In this document: piece after piece, positions 1 to 10,030 of the stretch
How the letters are laid out: every line of letters starts with the position of its first letter
Position numbering within the stretch: the stretch's first letter is position 1
DNA from: Volvariella volvacea V23
Lineage: Eukaryota > Basidiomycota > Agaricomycetes > Agaricales > Pluteaceae
Reading direction: 5' to 3'
DNA length: 64,000 bases
Assembly: GCA_000349905.1 (NCBI GenBank)
Contig: KB722743.1
Span: 1,100,252 to 1,164,251 of the forward strand
Position numbers and translations under genes: made by a program
Notes under the pieces: generated by a model
Told to the model about the DNA's origin: nothing
Seen by the model: only the letters and a program-made list of their open reading frames with translations
Databases searched by the model: none

Positions 1-1085
1 CTATCCACAAATGAAAATGGTACGAAGATTAGAATTGAAATGGTCCCACGCACTTAGGAGGCAGCAATCTAGACTTGAGTTGAGGGAATGATGCCCCTCA
101 ATTTTAACGCCGCCATTGAAAACGAAAACAACAGTCAGTGGAACATTCAACAGCAGAAGAACAGAAACTATCATGAGCCGTAGCCTCTCGACTTCACATG
201 TAGTTCAGCGACAGATACCCACATGATGGAGGGTGAAGACAATCGAACTTCCTATCTATCATGCCTTTTCATTGGCACCTTAGGTTCTTGCGAACGAGGT
301 GACTGGCTGAGCTACACACAGTTGTTCACCTATCTAGTAGTTTGGGCCATCTTCCTTGTCAATCTATGTGCAGAACTTCTCGCGACTGTATGTTTAGGGT
401 ACTAGCATCCTAAGAATATCGACGCTCGTTCTATATGCTCCCTGTTGAACCTAATGGTTAGCAGCACAGAACTAGTCCTGCTCGAGATCCGCCATGATAG
501 TGTGGGGTGCATCGTCCTGGAGAAATAAACTACCTGGCCCTCTCATGGCCATAGGAGCACTGAAAAGTATTCGTGGTTTGCTAGATTCGCTAAACGTAGC
601 GCCAGCGATTCACACAATTGTGATTTGATTAAAATAAGCACAGAGTGTGACCAACCAGCGGAGTGTTCCCTAGCAGGACACGGTGCCACTGGCTCGTCGT
701 GGCAAGGGAAAAATGACACGCAGTACAGATCCATCGAGAACAAGATCCTGGATACACATGAACCAATAAACAGTACGACTGACAAATGCTCACATCAAGT
801 ATCAAATTGTATAGGTATAGCGGGATCACTTCACGGTACCACCGTGCTAAGAGTAAAAATTTACATGTACACCGATGCTCGTCACAGCTCCTCCAACCAT
901 GGTCAAATTGGCAGCATTAAAAAAACTTGTGGAGGGCGGCGGCTGCGAGGTGCTAGGCGATGCGGTAGAAGACTGTAAGTTTGGGTGGCGAGGGGGACGA
1001 GCAGGGTCCGGGCCCGGGTCCGACTCTGGTTGAGGTCCATCAGCCAACAACCTCAGATGTTCATAAGCGCCGTCGACAGCACGAT
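1..1085. other. No supported gene
   Basis: I see only short overlapping open frames without splice support or recognisable motifs. Nothing in this stretch resembles a known family, an RNA gene or a complete mobile element. Confidence 0.5.
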
Positions 1086-1554
1086 TTATAGTGCCCCTGT
1101 GACCCTCGAATCAAGTAGGATCTAGAAGTCACGTTGAGGATAGCTGAAATGCCCTACCTTCCAGCAGCGCGGCAGCTTTGAGTGGTAGCGCCGAATTCTA
1201 CAAGCGTAGAACCATCTCCACCACTGCGGAGCGGAAGTTTGGGAACCTAATGCGCCTTCGATCTTTCTCATGGTACTAGAGTGAATGAGTTCAGCATCTG
1301 CCCGTGAGCAAGAGCAAATCAAATATGGGAACTCACCTCTCAAGGCGGTTCATATCAACTTGAGGAACACCGGAAAGGGATTGCGATATTCCAACACACA
1401 CGAGTTGGGACATTATCTCCGGGTCTCCATATACATCGCTTAAATGGAGGGTTACGAGCTGATACAACCGTAAAAGTTGTTCATATCCTTCAAAGATATA
1501 GGTTAGGCGAAGTAAGAGTAAGTGGATGTCGACGTGGTCGAGTGGCATGGGCAT
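1086..1554 (-). CDS. Possible small three-exon gene, unknown product
   Basis: A doubtful gene of about 123 residues. An ATG at 1554 opens exon 1 (1554-1337), which ends at a good GTGAGT donor. Exon 2 (1275-1158) follows a CTCTAG acceptor, and exon 3 (1121-1086) ends in TAA. All three phases agree. The first exon is hydrophobic and helical (Leu-rich, starting MPMPLDHVDIHLLLLRL). The second is rich in Trp, Arg and Lys (PQWWRWFYACRIRR). I recognise no domain. No neighbouring gene gives context, and the flanking DNA looks gene-poor. It could be an exon set left from a larger decayed gene or a chance assembly. Transcript evidence would decide. Confidence 0.28.
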
Positions 1555-2283
1555 GAGAAAGGGGGAGAATGTAATTGGGCTGTTTTAATAGTGCCTTATT
1601 ATCGTTCATCACGATGTTAGCATGCTCACCACAGCCATGTCATTCCCGTAAATGCTCTCAATCGGGCGGGCATGTAAGGTCTGGGGCTGGCTAGCCATTG
1701 GGTGCCTCTGTGTTTGTAAGCATCTGGATCAATTCTGGTGCTGGTCTATCTGCCTTATTGCAGCTCGCACTTGCGTTGCAGCACCTATGCAGGGCCAAAG
1801 GCCAATAACACAATAGAACCAGCGGGCTCTTTCATTGGCACACCAGCCATTAGATCGGCATATAGGGGCCGAGAACACGGCAGGCGCTGACATCTCGTTG
1901 GCTAGAACTGTCCTATCAGGAATACGGGGCAATTGAATACACCGCAATCAAGTACTCAACTACACGCGCCGCAGCTAATACAGTTTGAAGCTTCGTGGAG
2001 AATGCACAGCATCCTCTCATGACCAAGGAACAGAGAAACAGGAAACAACTTATTTGTACGACTACATATTGCACATCAACGTAAGGTATTAGCTTCGTAT
2101 CTATATACACATATATCGGAAGCGATTGTAATGATTTGAGGGAGTACGCCGCTGTCATGCTTGAACTATAAACGACCTCAAACCCCGGGTACGAACCCCG
2201 CACATGTCCGAAAAAACAGCATTCAAAATCCACCCTCCTTCCCTCTCTGGAAGTGCCTGCATCTTTTCACCCTCATACATTGC
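1555..2283. other. Spacer, no supported gene
   Basis: The stretch holds the presumed 3' flank of the AVT3-like gene and some short open frames with no motif. I see no transposon ends or RNA gene. Confidence 0.4.
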
Positions 2284-5200
2284 TTACGTTTGTGGGATAT
2301 CACAGTTTCCGAAAATCGGAGGACCCGAAGTATCCGGCTCCAGCATCAACTGCAAAAAAGCAAGTCCCATTCAGTACGAGTAGGGAAGAGCAAAGGAGGA
2401 AAAAAAAAAGGAAAAAGGCCGTATGACAAACGACCAACGTACCTTGACGGTCTGAATAGTGGTATAAGCCGCCACAATCAACCCAAACACGATCATCGCC
2501 CAATCCGCCGCCTTTTCCCTCCTCGTCCGCGCACACGCTCTATAATGCAACATCGCCGGGTACACGTAGCACAGCGGCACGCTATCGAATCAAAAACCGC
2601 GTCAGCTCAAGACCACTACCACCACAACAACAACAACAAAAAAAATGGAGAAAAACGTAAAGAAAGAGACGAGCACGAACCAAGCAAAACACCCCACAAA
2701 CGCGACAAACTTGTCCAAGTCCGCCGCGCCGACCCAGCTGATCACCGTGCACACCATCACAAGTCCAAACCTGAACAGGTTCTTCGTCCACTTGATCTTC
2801 AAGTTGGCCTTGCCGCTTCGGGAGGTGAAGATGCCCGTCTCGAGGATCCGGACGGCCGGGAAGAATTGGAGCGGGACGGAGAGGAGGATGGCGAGGGCGT
2901 AGACGAATTGGACCTGTGCAAGTGTGGGTGAGTGTGGGTACGAGGAGAGAGGAGGGATGGGGAACGTACGGATTGGACCATTCGGCTGCTCGTGTCGAGG
3001 TTGACGAGGACGACGGTTTGGATGTCCGAGCCAAAGGTGAGGTACGCCAGAATACCCGCACCGCCAAAGAGCACTACAGAGCAGAGGTTTAGATTCAAGA
3101 CACAAGAGACCCAAAAGCAGCAGCCACGCACCGACGAGGAACATCATCACGCCCGTAAGCGCCGCAGGAAACTTTCTCGGCTCGCGCATCGCGTCGGTGA
3201 TAGGGATGACCTTGCAGACACCCCATCAATTTCAACTCGACAGTGTAAACACAACAAACTCACCAATCCGATACCTTCAAACGAAAACACCGCAGTCCTA
3301 TCAAAAAAATCCCCAACCCATCAGCCAACTCGAACAAACAAAAGAAACGAAACGAAACCCACCCGATAAACAACGGAAAATCCCTCGGATTAAACAACCT
3401 CACCCCCTCCGCCACCCCCCTCTCGACCAACAGCCTGACCTCACTCCCAAATATATACGCCAGCCCCATAAATATAAACCCGTCCGCGACGAGCGCCGTC
3501 GTGCTCAGCTTCGCCAGGTCCCTTACGAGCGCGAGGGGCAGGAACACCGCGAGCTGGAGGAGGATGAAGGTCTGCACAGAGTACACGGCGGTGCAGTTGG
3601 AGATGCCGAGCACAAAGGCGCGCAGGTTTTCGGCGACAAAGATGGTGTAGGCCGAGACGAAGCCGAGTTGGGAGATGACGATGGAGCCGAGGATGAGGTA
3701 GCGCATCCAGGGGCCGTAGAGCGCGCCGCCGATGTCTGTGTGGATGGGGAAGGGGGGTTAGTGAGTGGGGTTTAGGACAGGGGAGGCGGGAGGGGAGACG
3801 AACCTCCAAAGCTTCCAGAGACGACGAATTTGGTCTTGACGAGCAACAAGAACGAATACAGTGATATAAACGCGATAAACACAAACGTCACGGACGAGAA
3901 CAGCAGTCCTCCGTTCATAAACCTACACCATCCCTCTCCAATCAGCGCCAACCAAGCACTGCTCAAAGATCCACTCACGCTTTACCCAAGAACAAGACCC
4001 CAGTGCCGATGAACGACTTTAGGAGCATCAGCACCGCCTGGGTGACGGTCGCGTTCCCATGTGGGCCGACAGACCCCGCGCGCCTCCTCGACCGCGACCG
4101 GCTCGTCCGCGTCGTGATCGCGCTGGCGCTCATCCCCCCTCCTCCTCCTTCGTCCCATCCTCCGCCATCGCCACCGCCCGAGAGCAGAGGCGTGGTCTCG
4201 CTCAGTCCGGGTATAGGAGGCGCAAACTGCTCTTCGTCCTCCCCCTCCTCGTCAAACGACTTTTCCTCGTCTTCGTCTTCTTCCAAGTCTTCACCGGCCT
4301 AAAAAAGAAGACGATAAAGGCAGAACGCGCGCGCGCACCGTGCATCAGTCAACCAACTGCACATCATAGCCAAAAGATAGGGAGGAGGTGGGGGGGGAGG
4401 GGAAGAAGCACAATCCACAGCACTTACAAAATGCCCATACAAAAACAAAAAATCGATAAAATTGTTCAATATCCTCGGCTGCCCCTCCTCGCCCACACCT
4501 CCCTCCAAATCGCCGCCCAGTCTCCCCTGTTCGTGCGCCCTCAACAGCAAATAGTTCCTCCTAAACCCTCCCGGCTCGTGTATGTGCTCAAACGCAGGGT
4601 GCGGCGGGTGCGTCGACGAGCCGCTGAAGCTCGCTGCGCGGGCTCGAGGGCCGGTCCGGTATGTGCGGTGGTTGGTTGTGGATTGCCATTTGTAGATGTC
4701 GTGGCTGGATGTGCGTCGTGGTGGTGGTGATGTTCGTGAATGAAAGACGTGAATGAGAGAAAGGGTGCATGTGATTGGATGAGAGATGGTTGTGGGTGGG
4801 TGATATGATATGATGTGATACGATCCCGAGAACGATAAGCGCGAGCCAAGTCCACAGGGTCAGCCGAAAAAAAAGCAGTCGAGAAGTATCATTTTCATTC
4901 CAATCCCGACACCAGCGGCATGGCATAACATGTCATGGCGTAGCGATCGCACATTGTTGAGAGACGTCATATCATGTGCCAAGATCCGACACAAAAGACC
5001 ACAATTTTTTTTGGGGGGGTAGACGATGACGAGCGGCGCATCATCGTGAATTGGGGGTCGTTTTACGTAAATCACAGGTCGAGGTCCCAAGTTCCGGTGC
5101 GGCGCAGGTGGACGTGAACGTGAATGTGAAGAGATCATTGGAGGAATGAAGCATGACGAAAGAGAAAACAATAGGATGAGTCAGTTTAGATTCTTTTGGG

Positions 5201-6260
5201 GTACTCGGAGAAAACAGAAGGAAAAAAAGTTGGAACGACGGCGGCGCGATATCCATCGCCATCGCCAACCCTAACTGCAATAGCATGAGCAATATCAAAA
5301 GACGACTTACGTGACATCCGCCCCGGGCGCGTGGTACGGTATAGGAAACGGCTCCGTGTCGTCCTTGAAGTGCAGCTGCGGCTGCTTGCCATTCACAATC
5401 GAGGACCTGCTAGATCCGGCCTCTGCACCATCCTGTGCTTGCTGTTGTGGCTGTTGTTGTGGCCTCGGTGTAGGCGTGTTGCTCCCCCCCGTCGCAGTCG
5501 CGCTCCCGCTCGCCTCGGCCTCTCCACCACCACTGCCACCAGCAATAGGCCCCAAGCCCACCCCGCTCGCAATACTAAACGCCCGCGCCCGCTCGTCCTT
5601 GGAGACCAAATGCCGTCGCACGACTTTGAGCTTCTCCTCGTCCGGCAGATCGTCCAGGTCGATGACGGGCGGTGTGTCTGCCCCGCCGGGCAGCCCTGGC
5701 GTGGCAGGTCGGAGGGCGGGAGAGGCCGTTCCGCTTCGTGTGGCACTCAGCCCGCCAGGCCCACCAGGTCCGAGACCGAGACCGAGGCCGTGCAGCAGGG
5801 CGGGGCGGATGGGCGAGCCGCTCTGCGCGTACGAGGACGAGAGCGGGATGGGAAGATGCGGGTTGGAGCTCGAGGGGAGGTTGAGAGCTGTAGGAGCCGG
5901 AGAGCCCGTTCGCGTCTGCTGCTGCTGTGAAGACCCCACTCCAACCCCAGCAGCGGCGGCACCCACGTATCTCGGCGGGATGTTCGCAATGGGCGGCGGC
6001 GTGCCCGTCGACACGAGCTGGGCACGCAGGGCGCGGAGTTCGGGTGTTCCGAGGCCTTGGAGGGGTGTTCCTGTTCGTGGTGTTCCCGCTGCAGCTCCGG
6101 GAGCGGTGGTTCCTCCTCCACTGCTTGGTGCGGGGGGGATGGAGGCGTTGGTGGTGTTGAAGGAGGACGCGACGTCGCCTCCTTGTTGGCCGGCTGCAGC
6201 GTCCCCGAGCCGTCGCGGGCTGCGAGGGCCGATGTTGACTGGTTTTGTCGGGGTGGACAT
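2284..6260 (-). CDS. Vacuolar amino acid transporter, AVT3/AVT4-like
   Basis: Amino acid/auxin permease-family transporter. Yeast Avt3 and Avt4 export amino acids from the vacuole, so a vacuolar membrane role is inferred. The start ATG at 6260 (MSTPTKPVNIG) opens a long disordered Gly/Pro/Ser/Thr-rich N-terminal exon (6260-5311) carrying EEKLKVVRRHLVSK. Later exons include 4704-4428 (ending FLYGHF), 4298-3979 (acidic stretch, then LLKSFIGTGVLFLGKA, the first membrane segment), 3922-3804 and one from 3735. They add hallmark motifs GTAVFSFEGIGL and VIPITDAMREPRKFP. The last exon, 2349-2284, follows a TTTTTTGCAG acceptor and ends DIPQT-stop. About ten membrane helices are visible. I estimate 850 to 900 residues, longer than yeast Avt3 (about 690), mostly because of the N-terminus. 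Intron 1 is long (4705-5310) for this window. Family very sure; exact internal exon edges less so. Confidence 0.92.
2616..2643. repeat. CAC/CAA microsatellite in an intron
   Basis: A short run of CAC and then CAA triplets ending in an A-run, lying in an intron of the AVT3-like gene on the plus-strand reading. It is low complexity with no inferred function. Confidence 0.7.
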
Positions 6261-6707
6261 CCGGATGATGTGAAATTCAGTAAGAGGTGTGTTGAGTACT
6301 GCGTGCAATGTCTAGGATCTTCCTGTTTGTCTAGTGCGAGCAAAGGAGAGAAGAGACGGTGGAGGATGTGGAGAAGTCCCTGGCTCAGGAGGGAGAGGTA
6401 AAGAGAACAGAGCCTGAGCCGAGCGGATTAGGGTCAGGTGATCGATCTGTGGTCACCTCACGTGAGCGCACAGGGAAGCAAAGTTTTCTTGGCACCACCG
6501 CCACCGTCAGCGAGGCGAGGCTGAAATGATGGCTGGACACGACGCAAGGAAGCTCCTCAGCTCGTGCGATGTTAACGAAAGCTAAAATAGACAGCAGAGA
6601 GGAGGCTCGAGGGTGAAGCTCGTGCTCTATTAACGAAAGCTAACTAGCCAAGAATAGACAGCAGAGAGGCAGTCCTCGCTTCCCGGGACCGAATCGACCA
6701 GTCAACA
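6261..6707. promoter_or_regulatory. Spacer upstream of AVT3-like gene
   Basis: A 447-base gap between two minus-strand genes. It must hold the 3' end of the glycosyltransferase-like gene and the promoter of the AVT3-like gene. I see near-duplicate short segments (TTAACGAAAGCTAA with AATAGACAGCAGAGAGG) around 6572-6605 and 6631-6670, a direct repeat of roughly 30 bases that could be a promoter duplication. No TATA element is obvious. Confidence 0.4.
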
Positions 6708-9615
6708 TCATAACAGGCCGTCTCCCCCACAGTGCCGCCAGTCCTGCACCCCACCCGTCCTGGCCCACCCAACCACAAACCGCGCCAGCTCCCTCCCCTC
6801 CTCCCGCTTCCTCTGCACCTCCCTCTCCCCGCCCTCCCCCTCCATCGCCCGCCTCTTGCGCAGCTTCATCTCCCTCCCCCCGGCCCTCCCCCACGCCTCC
6901 TCCACCGCCGACGCCCAGTCGCCCGCTTCGTACGCGGAGCGCGAGAGCTCGACCCCGACGCCTTGGTGTGTGAGGAGGAGGCGAAGACCGTGCTCTTCTA
7001 TGAATAGCGGCCGGGAGACTGGTGGTGTGTTAGACAATTGTGGAATTGACAAGGTGAAGAGAAGCGCTATGCATGCTGCGGAAGGGAGGAGAGGAAGCGC
7101 CAAGCCCTTCGCGATAAGCGCGATATGCCAAATTACAATTCAGAAGCGCGAGTGCCCCTGCTGATTCGAGCTATCGCGGTGATCAATGCGCGTCGATAGG
7201 CTCGTATCGCAGATGCGTATGCACGTGAATAGATAGGCCAAAAAAACAATAACAATAAAGTCATAAAGTACGAGAACGCACTTACCATACACAAACGCCG
7301 TGCAAGCGTCCACGCACTCCGAGACGGTCCCGTACCCCTGCACCCGCACAGGATACATAAGCGCGTGCACGAGCGCCAATACAAGGACGGACACGCACCA
7401 GTTTACCCAGCAAAACGTCCCCGACGGCCATCAGATCAGGCATATACACGTCCTTTGGGGCGACAAAGAACCGCTCTGGGAGCTCGTCCTGCTCGGTGTG
7501 CGCCATGCCGCACATGATGGCTATCCATGTGTCGTCCGGGAGGAATGTTCTTGTCGCGTCTGCTGGTTCTCGTTCGTGTCCTTGGTGGCGTGAGTCTGGT
7601 TGAGCGTGGCCTTGGATCGAGTCTAGCGAGAGCGAGGACGACAATGGCGACGGCGAGGACAATGAGACCTTCTCCCCTCCTTCCCCATCCGACTGCGAAT
7701 CCGAATCCGAATCCTCCGAGCCCGCCCTCACCCGCTGCTTCTCGTCTACTTCCTCGACATCAACCAACGTCGCAGAAGACGACGCCAACGACGACAACGC
7801 GGACAACGGCTGTCTCCCACCACCACTCCTATTCCCAACACCTCCGCTCGCACCCCGCCTCTCGTGTCCACTCTTTCCCGCTCCAACACCAACACCAGGC
7901 TTCTTGATCACCTGCCCTCCAAACGAAACAACCAACACCTTCACCTCCTCTCCCTCCCTTTGCTCAAGAACATGCTCAGGCACCCCGATCACACGCGTCA
8001 GATAGTCCCGCCGGCCTTGGGGCGTGTAGACGTGCGCCGAGGAGGGCGGGCGGACGAGGAGGGGCGTGGGGATTATCGGTCTGTGTTCTGGCTTTGGTGA
8101 CTGCGGTTTCGCGACAGGAGGTGTCGGGCCAGTTTTTTTGCTCTTCCGCTTCCGCCTCTTGGTGCTGCCCTTTCTCGTGCCTGTGCCTATGCCTGTAGTT
8201 GTGCCTGTAGTTGTGCCTGTATTCCTACTTGTGCCTGTCTTCATGCTCGTGCTCGTGCTCGTGCTCGTGCGTGTGTCCGCCCCCCCAACGGCCAACGTCC
8301 TCCGCCCATGCTGAACCAACACAAGCTCCAACACCTCATCCTTAAAACACCTCCTCTCCTCATCTATCCACTTTGTAGCCGGCAGCTCCAACACCCGCTC
8401 TCTCTCCTCACCCCCCACCACCACCCTTTTTCCCTCTCCCTCCTTCCCCTCCCCGCCGTGTAAATTATTAATAACATTACATCTATATCCAGAATCGTAA
8501 TCACATCCGTTTTGGGTATCGGTATCGGTATCTTTGAGCCTATGCGCAAACGACGCAGCGAACGAGTCGGAGAAGGACGGGATGGGTATCGAGCCCGGGA
8601 GGAGGAGGAGCATCGAGGCCGCCCTGTAGCCCGCGTGGATCTGGGAGACGAGCGGCGCGAGGGTGGTGTGCGGTATCGGGGTGTCCGGGGGGGCTTCTGG
8701 GTCTGGGGTGGGGGCTGGTTCCGGTTGGGTATTCGGTGTCACGGTAGAGTTAGGATTAGGATTAGAATTAGAGTTGGGATTAGAGGTTAATGTAGCGTCG
8801 ATGGTGGGTGGTTCGAGCTCGGGCTGACCATGAGGCTGAGGCTGAGGAGGCGGACGCGGTGATGCCGACGCCCGAGCCGAGGACGCAGTGGGAGAGTTGT
8901 CCGATGTCGTCGTCGCGAGCCAGCTGTACACCGAGTCGAACGTAAAGTTGGTCACGAGTATCGCTGGTATCCCCGCCTCCTTTGCCGCCAAACTGTGTCG
9001 TTCGTGGCACACCGCGAATGAATGCATGAGAGCATGAGAGAAGGGGGAAGGGAGAGGGGGACTTACCACCCCAGGAACGCAGCGTCGCTGAGCACGCAGT
9101 CCGCGTGGACGGTGTTGGCAAGCCAGTCGCGCTCGACCGCGAGCTTGGCGTCCTTCTGCTCGAGAAAGCGGCGGAGAGCGGCGACGCTCCTCTCTCTGTC
9201 CACGCTGTACCTGTCAGCGCCCCCGCCCCCAAACACATGTCAGCGAGCGAGATAGCCAAGCAACTGCAGCGGCCAGGGACTCACGCGAGCGGTTGCACGA
9301 CGACGGGATCAATCTCGGCGTGGCGGTATATCGCGCCTCGCTCTGTCGAGTCCGCAAAGATGTGCGCCGGGGCGGAGGAGACGATGTGCACCGTCGGCCG
9401 GTCCTCTGCAGGGAGGTCGAGCAGGTGGCGCGTGAGTGCCGACACCCTCGTCGCATGTCCGTACCCTGCCAGTCCACCCACCCGTGCCGAGCCAAGCCAA
9501 CCAAGAACGTCAACTCCGAAGGCGTCAGGGACGACGACGACAACGAGGACTCACCGTGTCCAGAGCAGTAGTAGGCGATGCACAGCGGGCGTGGAGTCGG
9601 AGCGGGGACGGACAT
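6708..9615 (-). CDS. Glycosyltransferase-like protein related to L-arabinokinase N-domain
   Basis: The product begins MSVPAPTPRPLCIAYYCSGH and continues across a spliced junction as GYGHATRVSALTRHLL. This is the GHG-x-GHATR nucleotide-sugar-binding start found in the N-terminal half of plant L-arabinokinase and in GT-B glycosyltransferases. Further conserved blocks are LAAKEAGIPAILVTNFTFDS, VLVVSFGGQ, WIAIMCGM, MPDLMAVGDVLLGKLGYGT and SRPLFIEEHG. I see no GHMP-kinase domain, so it is the glycosyltransferase-like half alone. Exon 1 is 9615-9555; the final exon reads into TGA at 6708. Low-complexity inserts (NPNSNS runs, Thr/Gly runs, acidic Ser/Asp runs) interrupt the fold. The ATG at 9615 is chosen because upstream codons in frame are not ATG. 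It is divergent from the paladin gene with 415 bases between starts. Substrate unknown. Confidence 0.8.
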
Positions 9616-10030
9616 GGATGTGGTCAAGGAGGCAGCTCGAGTGTTGCAATACTTATAAACCGTTGAGCCGCCTTGGGCCCACGTCGTCGCTAAGTACGCG
9701 GCTCAGCCCCATCCGGCCAGCCTCGGAAGACCCGGGGTTGGGTGAGGATAGCACTCTTAGCTAAGCCCTCCCAAACCCACCCTCCCCGCGCGAGATTGGT
9801 GCGAGATGGAGCGCGACCTGCCGTTCCGGGCTGTGGCCTCCACCGTGCGCATGGGGATATCGGCATCGGCATCACGTGAGATCACCATCCTCCACCCATT
9901 TCGATTTCGCGTGCGCCTTCCCAATCGATCCAATCGCACTCCCCATCCCCGTCCCCGTCCTCACCGCCCTTGTCGACGATCTCAACCCATTTTGCACGCC
10001 CGAGCACTGCACACGACAGCCGCAGCGAGC
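9616..10030. promoter_or_regulatory. Divergent promoter region
   Basis: A 415-base interval between the starts of two divergent genes (minus at 9615, plus at 10031), so both promoters must lie here. A sequence ACTTATAAAC sits at about 9651-9660, some 40 bases upstream of the minus-strand start, and may act as a TATA-like element read as GTTTATAAGT. No experimental support. Confidence 0.45.

Noticed and set aside
2160..2215. Second tRNA-like T-loop (minus-strand GGGGTTCGTACCC)
   Set aside because: Only a short imperfect stem forms, with no matching acceptor stem or anticodon loop.
5311..6273. 320-codon open frame on the plus strand
   Set aside because: It is the antisense of the Gly/Pro/Ser-rich first exon of the AVT3-like gene; its Cys/Gly/Pro composition is the mirror of that coding sequence.
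8750..8792. Runs like TTAGGATTAGGATTAG that resemble telomere repeats
   Set aside because: On the minus strand they encode an Asn/Pro/Ser run (NPNSNSNPNPNS) inside the open frame of the glycosyltransferase-like gene, so they are a coding repeat.
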